64,000 nucleotides of DNA from Stieleria mannarensis (GCF_014154935.1 NZ_JACEHH010000009.1:62001-126000), one strand, 5' to 3'; numbered from the stretch's first letter, positions 1 through 8,915 are shown. Notes: generated by a model not told the origin, from the letters alone. Program-made: numbers and translations.

Positions 1-1
1 C

Positions 2-898
2 CAAGCAATGGAAACGCACCACGCCGATTCGCACTTGGAAGCTTCCATCGGAGCACAGGGAGACTACTTCTTGACCGTCACCGATGTGCAAGGCAACGGC
101 GGTCCCGATTTCGGATACCGTCTTCAGCTTCGAAGTCCGCAGGCCGATTACGAGCTTCGTGTGACACCATCAACGATCATGGCCCGAGCCGGACAAGTCG
201 TGCCGATCACGGTTTTCGCCTTACGCAGAGATGGCTTTGACCAAGACATCGAATTGTCGCTGGTCGATCCGCCGCCGGGATTCCGTCTTGATGGCGGCGT
301 GATTCCCGGAGAGTCTGGTCAGGTGCGGATGACACTGACCGCGCCTCGAACGGCGAACGGAAAACCGATTCAATTGCAGATGCAGGGTTCGGCTCCGAGA
401 CGATTGCGCAGTCGATCGCGAATCATTCGTCCGGCCATCCCCGCGGAAAACATGATGCAGGCGTTTATCTGGTATCACCTGGTTCCGGTCGAAGATTGGA
501 ACGTCATCGTCAGCGGACGCCCGAGGACATCAATGCCGCTGTCGATCGCGATGCCGTCGGATCGAATTTCATTGCCACGTGAGGGCGCGTGGTTGTTGAA
601 CGTGATGCTGGACGCCAAACGTGCACCCGTCGATCAGTTGCATGTCGATCTACATGACGCTCCGGATGGAATCGAGGCGTCGATTGTTGCCGACCCCGTG
701 ATGGGAGCCGCGATCAAATTCGACGTCTCGGCGGAGAAAATCGCCTCCGGCCATCGCGGGAATCTGTTGCTCAGCGTCTACAAAGAGTTCACGCCCGAGC
801 CAACGGAATCGGATCCCGCACCGCGACCACGGCGAACCGAATACGGGTATTTGCCGGCGCTGCCCTTCGAAGTGACCGGTCAAAGGGGAGTTCGGTAG
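2..898 (+). CDS. C-terminal part of a secreted PPC-domain protein (5' truncated by window edge)
   Basis: The reading frame is open to the first base, so the ATG at 8 is probably internal and the gene starts outside the window. The visible 298 codons begin with a stretch that looks like the end of a bacterial pre-peptidase C-terminal (PPC) domain (GDYFLTVTDVQGNGGPDFGY, about residues 21-40). Beta-rich, Ig-like segments with no catalytic motif follow. Planctomycetes encode many large exported proteins with several PPC and Ig-like domains, and this looks like the tail of one. It ends 240 bp before the convergent receiver gene, with an inverted-repeat element between them. The function of the missing N-terminal part cannot be told. 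Confidence 0.7.
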   Translation, partial: QAMETHHADSHLEASIGAQGDYFLTVTDVQGNGGPDFGYRLQLRSPQADYELRVTPSTIMARAGQVVPITVFALRRDGFDQDIELSLVDPPPGFRLDGGVIPGESGQVRMTLTAPRTANGKPIQLQMQGSAPRRLRSRSRIIRPAIPAENMMQAFIWYHLVPVEDWNVIVSGRPRTSMPLSIAMPSDRISLPREGAWLLNVMLDAKRAPVDQLHVDLHDAPDGIEASIVADPVMGAAIKFDVSAEKIASGHRGNLLLSVYKEFTPEPTESDPAPRPRRTEYGYLPALPFEVTGQRGVR

Positions 899-908
899 GG
901 GGGAGAGG

Positions 909-1090
909 GTGGCAGAATGAGTCGGGGCAGAATAATGAACAGGCAAGACGGTTAGGGGCAAAACGATGTAGGCAAAACGATTGTGGGCAAAACGATGGGG
1001 GGCAGTGGTCTTGATTCACTGATCATTCTGCCCCGAATCATTCTGCCATCCCGCTTCCACAGTTGATTGTTTTGCCCCCATCGTATTGCC
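909..1090. repeat. Composite inverted-repeat element, locus A of the GGCAGAATGAT family
   Basis: This fills the gap between two convergent genes. The left arm (909-938) has two GGCAGAAT units. The right arm (1020-1049) carries two ATCATTCTGCC units separated by CCGA and pairs with the left arm over about 30 bp with few mismatches. Between the arms are three GGCAAAACGAT units (957-967, 971-981, 987-997). Related inverted units (TGTTTTGCC, CGTATTGCC) follow at 1068-1090. The whole region can fold into a long branched hairpin. No ORF or transposase is associated. Confidence 0.75.
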
Positions 1091-1138
1091 GACCCTTGAT
1101 CGTCCGCGCTCGACAAGTTTTGGGGGAGGTGTGCGATA

Positions 1139-1504
1139 TCAATGCAGCGTTTGGTTCACCGCCTCGACCAATTCGTTTGGCGGAACGGGTTTGTGGAGGA
1201 TTTTCGATGCGCCCAGTTCGGTCGCGACTTTGACGACTTGTTTGTCAGCGTTTCCGCTGATCACGATGACGGGCAAATCGCAGTCGGTCGCGCGGAGTTG
1301 TCGCAACAGTTCCAATCCGCCGATACCTTGCAGCTGGACGTCCAGCAGCAGGCAACCGTGTTGCGAGGCGTCGTACACTTCCAGGAACGCTTCGGCCGAA
1401 TCAAAAGGTTCGGCCGGGATGTCGAAGGCGGTCAACAGTGCGCAGACCGAGTGGAGCGCCGCGGGATTGTCGTCGATGACGAAAACGGTCAATCGATTCG
1501 TCAT
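1139..1504 (-). CDS. Stand-alone response regulator receiver protein
   Basis: This 121-residue protein is a single CheY/FixJ-type receiver domain with no output domain. The acidic pocket is D11/D12, the phospho-acceptor is D55 (LLLDVQ), the conserved Ser is S83 (VISGNAD) and the Lys is K105 in LHKPVPP. Its ATG follows the stop of the histidine kinase gene by one base, so the two are certainly co-transcribed and probably partners. With no DNA-binding or enzymatic domain, the signal must leave through protein contact or a phosphorelay, or the receiver may act as a phosphate sink for the kinase. The call as receiver is firm. The pathway is unknown. Confidence 0.92.
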   Translation of the reverse strand: MTNRLTVFVIDDNPAALHSVCALLTAFDIPAEPFDSAEAFLEVYDASQHGCLLLDVQLQGIGGLELLRQLRATDCDLPVIVISGNADKQVVKVATELGASKILHKPVPPNELVEAVNQTLH

Positions 1505-1505
1505 C

Positions 1506-3854
1506 TCAGCTACTCATCTGAAGGGTGGGGAAGGCGATACAGAATTCTGCGCCGCTGTCGTCCGATGCGATTCGTAAATGCCCATCGTGGGCGTCGAGAA
1601 TGGTTTGGCTGATGGCCAGTCCCATCCCCAACCCCTGCGCTTTGGTCGTGTAAAAAGGTTCTTTCAAATGATCGACGACGTCGAGTGCGACTCCCGGGCC
1701 GGAGTCTTTGATTGACACGGCGACTTCGCCCTCTCGGGTGGACGTGCAGATCCGAAGTTCACGGTGGTCTTGCTGATGTTCGCTCATCGCCTCCAGCGCG
1801 TTGCGGATCAGGTTGACCAGCACCTGCTGAATCTGAATCCGGTCTCCTGCCACCGCGGGAAGGTCGGGATCGAGTTGCAGCGTCACGTCGGCCCCCAGAC
1901 GCCGGGATTCGAACGACAACAGTTCGACGGTATCGTGGATCAACTCATTCAGGTCGATCGGGCACGATTTGGATTCGGTGTTGGCGACAAATCCTCGCAA
2001 GCGTTTGATGATTTCTCCGGCACGTACGGCTTGATCGGCGATTCTTCCCATCACGGACTGGACTTTGTCCTCCCAGCCAGCGTTGCGATTGCGGGTCAGC
2101 AGTCCGCAGGCGGTCGCGTAGTTGGCGATCGCGTACAGCGGTTGATTGATTTCGTGGGCGATCCCGGCAACCATCTCGCCCATCGTGGAAAGCCGCGAAA
2201 CGTGTGCCAATTGGGCTTCGTTGCTACGCAGCCGCTCCTCGGCACGGCGCCGCTCGCTGACATCTTTGACGACCGTGCTGACACCCCGGACCTGGCCGGC
2301 ATCATCCTTGAGCGGGTGATAGCTGACCAGAAAGAACGACGACCGGGCTTGTCCGTCGGCCGGCGGACGTTCGACCTCGAAGTTGCGTTTGGCCCGTCCG
2401 GTGCGGATCACTTCGCGATAGATCGGTTCGATGCTGTCGGCGATGTCCGGCAAAACGTCACGCAACAGACGTCCCAGATGGTCTTCGGCGGGACGTCCGT
2501 TGATGGCCGCCAGTTCATCATTGATGCGGCGATATCGCAGATCCGTATCCATCATGCACAACCCGATCGGCGTGTTTCGATACAGATGCTCCAGTTCGGC
2601 GAGCTTTTCCCGCAGCTGCGTTTCGCTGTCGCTGAGCTTGGATTCAAAATGTTTTTGCGCGGTGATGTCGTTGCAACAGCCGATGATGGCGATCGGCTGT
2701 CCATCGTCGCTGCACATCAGCGACAGACGCAGAGAAACGAGAACTTCGCTGCCATCGTCACGTCGCAAACCGAGTTGCAGGTCGTCGCCGGAGTGTTCGC
2801 TTTTCGGCTGCACGGCGTGCTGTTTCCAATCGACCTTGGTTTCGGGAAAGAACAGGAATTCAATGCTGCGGCCGATGGCCTGTTCGGCCGAGTACCCGAA
2901 CAGTCGTGTCGCGGCTTCATTCCAAGTTTCCACCTTGCCGTTCAAATCGGTCGAGATCACCGCGTCGTGGACGTGAGCAAGGATCATCGCCTGGACGCCA
3001 AGGAGTTGCTCGGCGATCCCACGCTCACTGACCATGTGATCGAGCGAATGTGCAAGCGCCGCCACTTCGTCGTCGCCCGTCATGCCGGACCGAACGTCCA
3101 GGTTGCCTGCCCCGACGATCCGCGTGATCTCTTCCAATCGCTCCAGTCGTTTGGCGATCCGAAAATGCAAGAACAGCCCCAGGGCGATCGCAATCAGGCA
3201 GCTGACCGCCAGCGTGCCGAATGCTTGACGCGACACCGCATCGGTCGCCCGCAGGATCGTCGGATGGATGTCACGAAGCACCACGAACAGCCCGACGGGC
3301 CCCGAGCGGATTCGATCCGAATCGGTTGGAACCGGATCGGGCGAAAGGTCGACGGGATGAACCGCGACGATCGTCTGCCCGTCGTCAAGCCGTACGGTGC
3401 GGCCGGTCCGTGTCGATCGCACGCCGGCCAGGGACTCCCGATCCAAGATCGAAACAGCTTGATAGTGATGCGGGATCGATTCAGAAAAACGATGTCCCAG
3501 ATCGCCGGGACGCATCGAAACGGTCACGTCGCCATCGGCATCAACCAGCACCGCCATTTTGATTTCGGGGTCCGTCCCCAACGACATCAACGAATCTTGC
3601 ATCATTGCCAGATCGCCACGACGGGCCGCCCGCTCCAACGATCCCACCAGATGCTTCGTCGTTCGCTCGAGAACGATCACCGCCTCGTGGCTGGTGCTGT
3701 TGACGATCTGCGAGCGAAGGGAAAACAGTGACCAGGCGGTGTGGGCCAGCACCATGACGATCAGGCACAACGGCAACAAAATCCGCAAGGGCAGATGAAT
3801 CTTTGCGCCCCAACGCGATGAGGGAGCAGGTCGATTGGACGATGCTTCGTTCAT
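1506..3854 (-). CDS. Membrane-bound PAS sensor histidine kinase
   Basis: Residue numbers count from a GTG at 3866. The ATG four codons later (3854) is preferred because that GTG lacks a usable spacer after its GGA. Order: TM1 (about 27-49), an extracytoplasmic sensor region (50-212), TM2 (215-235), HAMP (237-285), PAS1 (290-405), PAS2 (425-540), HisKA with the phospho-acceptor H571 in AHEINQP, and an HATPase domain with N689, the DSGPG box (721) and GLGMGL (745). The HisKA/ATPase pair is of the FixL/DctB type. It is transcribed with the single-domain receiver one base downstream. The ligand is unknown; no haem-PAS or other cofactor motif could be assigned by eye. Confidence 0.92.
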   Translation of the reverse strand: MNEASSNRPAPSSRWGAKIHLPLRILLPLCLIVMVLAHTAWSLFSLRSQIVNSTSHEAVIVLERTTKHLVGSLERAARRGDLAMMQDSLMSLGTDPEIKMAVLVDADGDVTVSMRPGDLGHRFSESIPHHYQAVSILDRESLAGVRSTRTGRTVRLDDGQTIVAVHPVDLSPDPVPTDSDRIRSGPVGLFVVLRDIHPTILRATDAVSRQAFGTLAVSCLIAIALGLFLHFRIAKRLERLEEITRIVGAGNLDVRSGMTGDDEVAALAHSLDHMVSERGIAEQLLGVQAMILAHVHDAVISTDLNGKVETWNEAATRLFGYSAEQAIGRSIEFLFFPETKVDWKQHAVQPKSEHSGDDLQLGLRRDDGSEVLVSLRLSLMCSDDGQPIAIIGCCNDITAQKHFESKLSDSETQLREKLAELEHLYRNTPIGLCMMDTDLRYRRINDELAAINGRPAEDHLGRLLRDVLPDIADSIEPIYREVIRTGRAKRNFEVERPPADGQARSSFFLVSYHPLKDDAGQVRGVSTVVKDVSERRRAEERLRSNEAQLAHVSRLSTMGEMVAGIAHEINQPLYAIANYATACGLLTRNRNAGWEDKVQSVMGRIADQAVRAGEIIKRLRGFVANTESKSCPIDLNELIHDTVELLSFESRRLGADVTLQLDPDLPAVAGDRIQIQQVLVNLIRNALEAMSEHQQDHRELRICTSTREGEVAVSIKDSGPGVALDVVDHLKEPFYTTKAQGLGMGLAISQTILDAHDGHLRIASDDSGAEFCIAFPTLQMSS

Positions 3855-4020
3855 CGTACCGAACACTCCATCACACTTTGGGAAACGGGGGGCCAGCGGT
3901 GCTGCCGTCCCCTCACAACCGCCGCCGCCGGATCATTGCTTGAACGCATCGTTGATCTCATTTGTACCCTCACGAATCGAATCGGTCAGGCGTTGCCCCT
4001 TCCCGTTGCCGGCGCGACCA

Positions 4021-5133
4021 CTACTGCGGAAATGCCGCCGGCGCCGTGTCCTGGTAGCCCTCTCCGTCAAGCGACTTCATGAACTCGACCAATTGATGGA
4101 CTTGCGCGTCGGTGAAATCCAGTTGCTCGGCGAAACGGCGGTCGATTTTGCGATCCAGGTAGGGATTGGGGGTGCCGCCCTTGCTATAAAATCGCACGAC
4201 TTCTTCGAGCGTTTTCATCGAGCCGTCATGCATGTAGGGGGCGCGTTTGCTGACGTCGCGGATCGACGGGGTCTTGAACGCGCCCTTATCTTTCTCGTCC
4301 TTGGTCACGGCATAGCGACCTTCATCGGCAAAGGTCTCGGTTTCCGCGTCCCAGCCCACGCCCAGATTGTGAAAGTCGCTGTCGGTCAGATTCGGCCCCT
4401 TGTGGCAGTTGTTGCAAAAACCGTTGCCGAAAAACAGGGTGCGTCCTTTTTGGGCGTCTTCGGACAGCGCCGATTTGTCACCGGCCATGTAGCGATCCCA
4501 AGCGGAATTGCCGCTCATCCGCGTCCGCTCGTAATCTGCAATCGCCTTGGTGATCCGCTCGATCGTTACCTCCGGTGATCCGAAGGATTCTTCAAAGTAC
4601 TTTGCATAGCCCTTGATTTCAGAGATCTTTGCGACGACCCCGTCGTGGTCCTTTTGCCCCATTTCGATCGGGTTGATCATCGGACCGCCGGCTTGTTCGT
4701 CCAGCGACGCGGCCCGACCGTCCCAGAAGAAGTGGGGAAGCGTCGCCCAGGCTTGATTGGTAAATGACGGTGCCTTGCGGCCCCCTTTCTGTCCTTGGAT
4801 GCCCTGCGAAACCGGGGTCGGTTCGGAGAACGCATTTTCCGGCCGATGGCAGGTCGCACAGGAAACCGTGTTGTCGGCCGAAAGTCGCTTGTCAAAAAAC
4901 AGCCACCGCCCCAGACGAACCGTTTCGGGTGTCGGTGGGTCCTCCAAGTCCAACAGGGTGGCCGGAGGATTCTTTTCGCCGCCAATCCCCAGCGGCGGAT
5001 CGGGAATCGGCAACACCGGGTTGGCGGCTTCCAAGTCGACCGAATCGGCGGCCGACGTCGGATGGCATGCTGATAGCCCTCCGATCAACAAGGCGGTGGC
5101 AAACCCGACGCGTTTCAATCCCAGCGGTTTCAT
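4021..5133 (-). CDS. Di-haem cytochrome c peroxidase (MauG/CcpA family), exported
   Basis: The product is predicted to reduce hydrogen peroxide in the periplasm with electrons from c-type cytochromes, or to act as a MauG-like oxidase. Two CxxCH haem sites are visible: CATCH near residue 92, following the family motif LFFDKRLS, and CNNCH near residue 240. The late motif YMHDGS is also typical. The chosen ATG (5133) has AAGGAG about 8 bases upstream and starts a signal sequence ending LLIGGLSAC, which looks like a lipobox. An upstream in-frame start (5160) would spoil that signal. Length, about 370 residues, is usual for the family. The next minus-strand gene upstream is the isoaspartyl methyltransferase homologue, 48 bp away. 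Confidence 0.92.
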   Translation of the reverse strand: MKPLGLKRVGFATALLIGGLSACHPTSAADSVDLEAANPVLPIPDPPLGIGGEKNPPATLLDLEDPPTPETVRLGRWLFFDKRLSADNTVSCATCHRPENAFSEPTPVSQGIQGQKGGRKAPSFTNQAWATLPHFFWDGRAASLDEQAGGPMINPIEMGQKDHDGVVAKISEIKGYAKYFEESFGSPEVTIERITKAIADYERTRMSGNSAWDRYMAGDKSALSEDAQKGRTLFFGNGFCNNCHKGPNLTDSDFHNLGVGWDAETETFADEGRYAVTKDEKDKGAFKTPSIRDVSKRAPYMHDGSMKTLEEVVRFYSKGGTPNPYLDRKIDRRFAEQLDFTDAQVHQLVEFMKSLDGEGYQDTAPAAFPQ

Positions 5134-5181
5134 CGCAATGCTCCTTGCGCAAGTGGTCAATGCCCGACAGTATATACGAAA

Positions 5182-5979
5182 CTACTTTTCCGCTTCGCCG
5201 GTCATGGGCACAAACATGACCGGTGCCACGTTCCGCCGAGTCACCGATCCGTTGTCTTGCTTTTCGATCAGGATCAGCGATTGGAATCGATCGCCGATCG
5301 GGATCACGAGCTTGCCGCCCGGGGCGAGTTGCTCGATCAACGCCGGTGGAACGTGATCCGGTGCCGCCGCGACAACGATCGCGTCAAACGGAGCTTCGCT
5401 CGGCCATCCGGCGTAGCCGTCGCCGTGGCGGACATGGATGTTTTGATAGCCGAGCGACTTCAAACGCGCCTCGGCGTCGCGAGCCAAGGGGGCGACGATC
5501 TCAATGCTGTAGACGTTCTTGACCAGTTCTGCCAAGACGGCGGCTTGGTACCCCGAACCGGTGCCGACATCCAGCACCCGGTCCTGCGGTTGCGGATCAA
5601 CCAACTGTGTCATCAGGGCGACGATGTAGGGCTGGGAAATGGTTTGCCCGTTGCCGATCGGCAGCGGAGAGTCCGCGTAGGCATCGTCTCGGATCCTGGG
5701 CGGGACAAACCGATGTCGCGGCACCCGCCGGAGCGCATCGAGAACGCGCTGGTTGCGGATGTCGCGACCAGCCAGTTGCGAATCGACCATCTTGGCACGC
5801 CGCGTCGCATACACCCGTTCCTGACCGGCCGAGTCATCGTCGCTTTGGGCGGGGCGGTTAACGCTGGTCGGGTCGCTCGGCAAAGTATTCTCCGGTGGGC
5901 CGCCGCAGGAGGCCGTGATGGTCAACAAGACGATCGGGGCGAACCAGCGATGTATTCGTCTGAGAGCATACCTCGTCAT
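5182..5979 (-). CDS. pcm: Protein-L-isoaspartate O-methyltransferase homologue with an export signal
   Basis: The catalytic domain carries the PIMT signature GNGQTISQPYIVALM and the SAM-binding motif VLDVGTGSGYQAA. The family repairs isoaspartyl residues by SAM-dependent methylation. Unusually, the N-terminus starting at the preferred ATG (5979, with GAAGAG upstream) is MTRYALRRIHRWF followed by a hydrophobic stretch and ITASCGG, which resembles a lipoprotein signal. A Pro/Asp/Ser-rich linker precedes the enzyme domain. SAM is not expected outside the cytoplasm, so either the segment is only a membrane anchor or the protein works in an unusual place. An alternative start at 6015 adds 12 residues. 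The family call is firm; localisation is inference. Confidence 0.88.
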   Translation of the reverse strand: MTRYALRRIHRWFAPIVLLTITASCGGPPENTLPSDPTSVNRPAQSDDDSAGQERVYATRRAKMVDSQLAGRDIRNQRVLDALRRVPRHRFVPPRIRDDAYADSPLPIGNGQTISQPYIVALMTQLVDPQPQDRVLDVGTGSGYQAAVLAELVKNVYSIEIVAPLARDAEARLKSLGYQNIHVRHGDGYAGWPSEAPFDAIVVAAAPDHVPPALIEQLAPGGKLVIPIGDRFQSLILIEKQDNGSVTRRNVAPVMFVPMTGEAEK

Positions 5980-6065
5980 CGGACTCTTCAGCTCGCGTTT
6001 GGACTGCTGATTCATCCCCCTGAGTCTAACAGGATTCGAGGCGAGCAGAATTCGAGTCGACCAAG

Positions 6066-6887
6066 CTAACCAGAAATCGACGCCCCGGCGCTGCCGGCGA
6101 TCTCACCGGTGGTGATGTCGCGCAGGGCGGGGAACTTGGACCGCCACCGCCGCGCCGCTTCGATGTCGATTTCGGCCGTGATGACCTGCTCTTCCTCCGA
6201 TGCCTCGAAGATCGGAGTGCCCATGTGATCCAGTGCCGTACTGCGGCCGTCGAATTGCAGGCCGGGTTCTTCGCCGCTGCGATTGACGCCGACGACCGGC
6301 GCCAGGTTTTCGATCGCTCGGGCTTGCAACAGACGCACCCAGTGCTCGCTGCGTTTGGCCGGCCAGCAGGCGATCACGGTGATCAATTCCGCCCCACGCA
6401 TGATCGCCGGCCGAATGGTTTCGGGGAAACGAAGGTCATAGCACAGGAAGGGCGTGATCTTGACGCCCTGCCATTCAAACACGACTTGGGTCGTACCGGC
6501 GGTGTAGTGTTTTTCTTCACCGGACAGCGAAAAGGGATGCATCTTTTGGTAGCGTGCCAGCTCGGTCCCGTCGGGGGCGAACACCACACATTCATTCCGC
6601 GAACGCCCGTCCCGGATCGGGCCGGCGACGCCGCCCATGAACGCCGAATCGTACTGGCGTGCCAAGTCACGCAGCAACGCTTCCCCTTCGCGGGCTTCGC
6701 TTTGGGCCGTCGCGTTGATGTTCATGCTGAAGCCGGTTTCAAACATCTCCGGCACCATCACCAACGACCCGGGCCGGATCGCTGCGGTAGAGAGCAATTC
6801 TCGCAGATGCCGATGATTGGCCGGTTTGTCTTCCCACGCCATGTTCAATTGAACTGCAACGATTCGCATCGCTTTGGACCGATTCAT
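6066..6887 (-). CDS. Carbon-nitrogen hydrolase, probable omega-amidase (YafV/Nit2 type)
   Basis: The nitrilase-superfamily triad is visible: E47 (MVPEMFETGF), K115 (YQKMHPFS) and C149 (TPFLCYDLRFPE). This spacing and the sequence around the Cys match the Nit2/YafV omega-amidase branch, which hydrolyses alpha-ketoglutaramate or the related keto-acid amide to the acid and ammonia. The start codon overlaps the stop of the aminotransferase gene (ATGA, 6884-6887), so translation is likely coupled. That fits a transaminase/omega-amidase pair in which the amidase removes the product amide and pulls transamination forward. Substrate assignment is inference from family and context. Confidence 0.88.
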   Translation of the reverse strand: MNRSKAMRIVAVQLNMAWEDKPANHRHLRELLSTAAIRPGSLVMVPEMFETGFSMNINATAQSEAREGEALLRDLARQYDSAFMGGVAGPIRDGRSRNECVVFAPDGTELARYQKMHPFSLSGEEKHYTAGTTQVVFEWQGVKITPFLCYDLRFPETIRPAIMRGAELITVIACWPAKRSEHWVRLLQARAIENLAPVVGVNRSGEEPGLQFDGRSTALDHMGTPIFEASEEEQVITAEIDIEAARRWRSKFPALRDITTGEIAGSAGASISG

Positions 6888-8212
6888 GAAAGAAGGGTTG
6901 CAAGACCGTCACGGAGGCGACCGACGCCTTCGCGGACCGATTGCGGATCCAATGCCCCGTAGGAAAGACGCAGTGAGCAGCCCTTGGAGACGCCGAATGC
7001 GCTGCCCGGTAATACGGCGACGGAGAACTGACGGATCAGTGTTTCCACCAACGTCATGTCACTCCGGTCGGTTTGCAATTGGAACAATACATAAAAGGCG
7101 CCTTTCGGGACGGCGTACCGGCACCGATCACCCAACTGAGCCAGCGATCCCAGCGTGGCGTCGCGGACCGCGGTCAGGCCGGCGATCTGCTCGCGACACC
7201 AGTCCGATCCGACCTCAAGCGCCGCGGCGGCGGCCACCTGGCAAACGATCGGCGGGCAAATCAAATTCGTGTCTTGGATCTTGCGAATGCCTTCGACCAG
7301 ATGATTCGGCACGACCGAGTATCCGATCCGCCAGCCCGACATCCCGTAGGACTTGGACAGTGAATACAAAGAAATCGTGTGTTCGCTCGCCCCGACAGCG
7401 CAACCGGGCGAATAGTGTCGGACGCCGTCGTGCAGGAAGTACTCATAGGCTTCGTCGGACAGATGGTACAGTCCACGGGCGGCGCACATCAAATTGATCT
7501 CCGCCAGATCGCTCTCGCGGTAGACCGCGCCGGTTGGATTGTTGGGCGAGACGGTGACGATGGCTTTGGTCCGCGGGGTGATCGCGTCGTTGATGGCATC
7601 CAGGTCGGGTTGATTCTGGTCGTCGGTCGCCACCACCACCGCGCGGCAGCCGGCGATCTCGATCGCCATGTGGTGATTGAAGTAATACGGGCTCAACAAG
7701 ATGATCTCATCGCCGATGTCCGCGATCGCCAGGATGGCGTTCAGAAAGCCCATGTTCGAGCCCGCCGAGCAGACAACCGATGCCTGCTCGGCCACCGGAT
7801 CGATCCTGTTTTCGGCAATCAGCTTATTCTGGATCAACTCGATCAGCCGATCGTTCCCGACGACGGGCCCATAGCGATCCAAGCTGCTTGCCCGATTGCC
7901 CGCTTGGCCGGTCGCCTCACAGACCGCTTGAAATACCTCCGCCGGCGGCGCGTGATGCACCACTCCCTGGCCGAGCGAAATGGTCCCCGGATGCTCGCTC
8001 GTCCACCGCCCCACGATCGGAATCACTGGCGATTGAACGTGTTGGATTCGGTTGGCGATCACTGGAGCGAGTGGTCCTGTTGACGATTCAATCCTCCGTG
8101 ACACGCCCAGCGATGGGGGCGTCCGAGGGCCGAGCGGATCGACATTCTTGTGGACCGGGGGCAGGGTGTCAAACCGCATCATCGGACACAGGTGATGGTT
8201 CCTCGATGGCAT
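6884..8212 (-). CDS. PLP-dependent aminotransferase, class I/II
   Basis: Fold-type I aminotransferase. K287 in SLSKSYGMSGWRIGY binds PLP. N225 (SPNNPTG), D253 and Y256 (LSDEAYEYF) and R295 complete the cofactor site. The family core begins near residue 50, so the first 45-50 residues are unusual; the true start may be later (a GTG near residue 51 exists, without a clear Shine-Dalgarno site). The stop overlaps the start of the omega-amidase gene by four bases. By analogy with E. coli YbdL/YafV and the glutamine transaminase K/omega-amidase pathway, it may transaminate a keto acid such as ketomethiobutyrate using glutamine. Aspartate or another amino donor cannot be excluded. Confidence 0.88.
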   Translation of the reverse strand: MPSRNHHLCPMMRFDTLPPVHKNVDPLGPRTPPSLGVSRRIESSTGPLAPVIANRIQHVQSPVIPIVGRWTSEHPGTISLGQGVVHHAPPAEVFQAVCEATGQAGNRASSLDRYGPVVGNDRLIELIQNKLIAENRIDPVAEQASVVCSAGSNMGFLNAILAIADIGDEIILLSPYYFNHHMAIEIAGCRAVVVATDDQNQPDLDAINDAITPRTKAIVTVSPNNPTGAVYRESDLAEINLMCAARGLYHLSDEAYEYFLHDGVRHYSPGCAVGASEHTISLYSLSKSYGMSGWRIGYSVVPNHLVEGIRKIQDTNLICPPIVCQVAAAAALEVGSDWCREQIAGLTAVRDATLGSLAQLGDRCRYAVPKGAFYVLFQLQTDRSDMTLVETLIRQFSVAVLPGSAFGVSKGCSLRLSYGALDPQSVREGVGRLRDGLATLLS

Positions 8213-8240
8213 CGTTTAAGATCGAGGCGATCGGATTGCT

Positions 8241-8915
8241 TTATCCGGCGAGGAGGTGTCCGTCGACGAGCTCTTTGCGCTGGTCCATTGCCGCGGCTAA
8301 GGCGTCACTGTGGGTGACGCAAATCAGAATCGCGTCGTTTTCCTTCTGCAGTGCCTGCAGCACCGCCGTGACGGACTCGGCGGTCCGGCGGTCGAGATTC
8401 CCGGTCGGCTCGTCGGCCAACACCAGCCCCGGACGCATCAACAACGCCCGCGCGATCGCCACCCGCTCACGCTCGCCACCAGATAACTCGCCAGGCAAAT
8501 GCGTCGTCCGCCCGCTCAGCCCCACCGCATCGAGCAACTCGTTCGCTCGCTCGACGTGCTCCGCTGACGCTCGCCCCACCGCCAACGAGGGGACCAACAC
8601 GTTCTCGATCACGGACAACTGAGGCAACAGGTGATGGTCTTGAAAAATGAACCCCACCCGCCGATTTCGCCAATGTGCCAATCGCGTGTCATCCAGCGCA
8701 AACGGATCCTCCCCGTCCAGCCTGACACTGCCGCCGTCCGGGCGATCCAGTGTCCCCAGGATCTGAAGGAGCGTGCTCTTGCCGCTGCCGCTGGGACCCA
8801 CGATCGCCAACGATTGACCACCAGCCAACTCCAGCGTCACCCCACGCAAAACCTGCAGCGGTTCCCCCGCAGTCGCGAACGATTTGGAGATGTCTTGGAC
8901 AGAAAGTCTCGTCAT
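8241..8915 (-). CDS. ABC transporter ATP-binding protein, LolD/MacB-like
   Basis: All ATPase motifs are intact: Walker A GPSGSGKS (about 40-47 from the chosen start), signature LSGGERERVAIAR, Walker B LVLADEPTGNLD and the switch His in VTHSD. The sequence following the P-loop and the TGNLDRRTAESV segment are typical of the LolD/MacB/FtsE branch, which drives extraction of lipoproteins or export across the envelope. I chose the ATG at 8915 because it begins the usual MTRLSVQDISKSF; the frame is open to 9008 but that extension is not family-like. No permease gene is adjacent in this window, so its membrane partner must be elsewhere. Confidence 0.88.
   Translation of the reverse strand: MTRLSVQDISKSFATAGEPLQVLRGVTLELAGGQSLAIVGPSGSGKSTLLQILGTLDRPDGGSVRLDGEDPFALDDTRLAHWRNRRVGFIFQDHHLLPQLSVIENVLVPSLAVGRASAEHVERANELLDAVGLSGRTTHLPGELSGGERERVAIARALLMRPGLVLADEPTGNLDRRTAESVTAVLQALQKENDAILICVTHSDALAAAMDQRKELVDGHLLAG

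Noticed and set aside
909-1090. An insertion sequence or MITE with known transposase
   Set aside because: No transposase or target duplication is visible; only a repeat family can be claimed.
1764-3731. A 655-codon plus-strand frame
   Set aside because: It is antisense to the histidine kinase, whose domains and motifs are complete. The reverse frame has no family features.
3937-4023. A short minus-strand open stretch after the cytochrome gene (ends NDAFKQ)
   Set aside because: The composition looks protein-like (GNGKGQRLTDSIREGTNEI), but no start codon or ribosome site is present and it would need a frameshift from the cytochrome gene.
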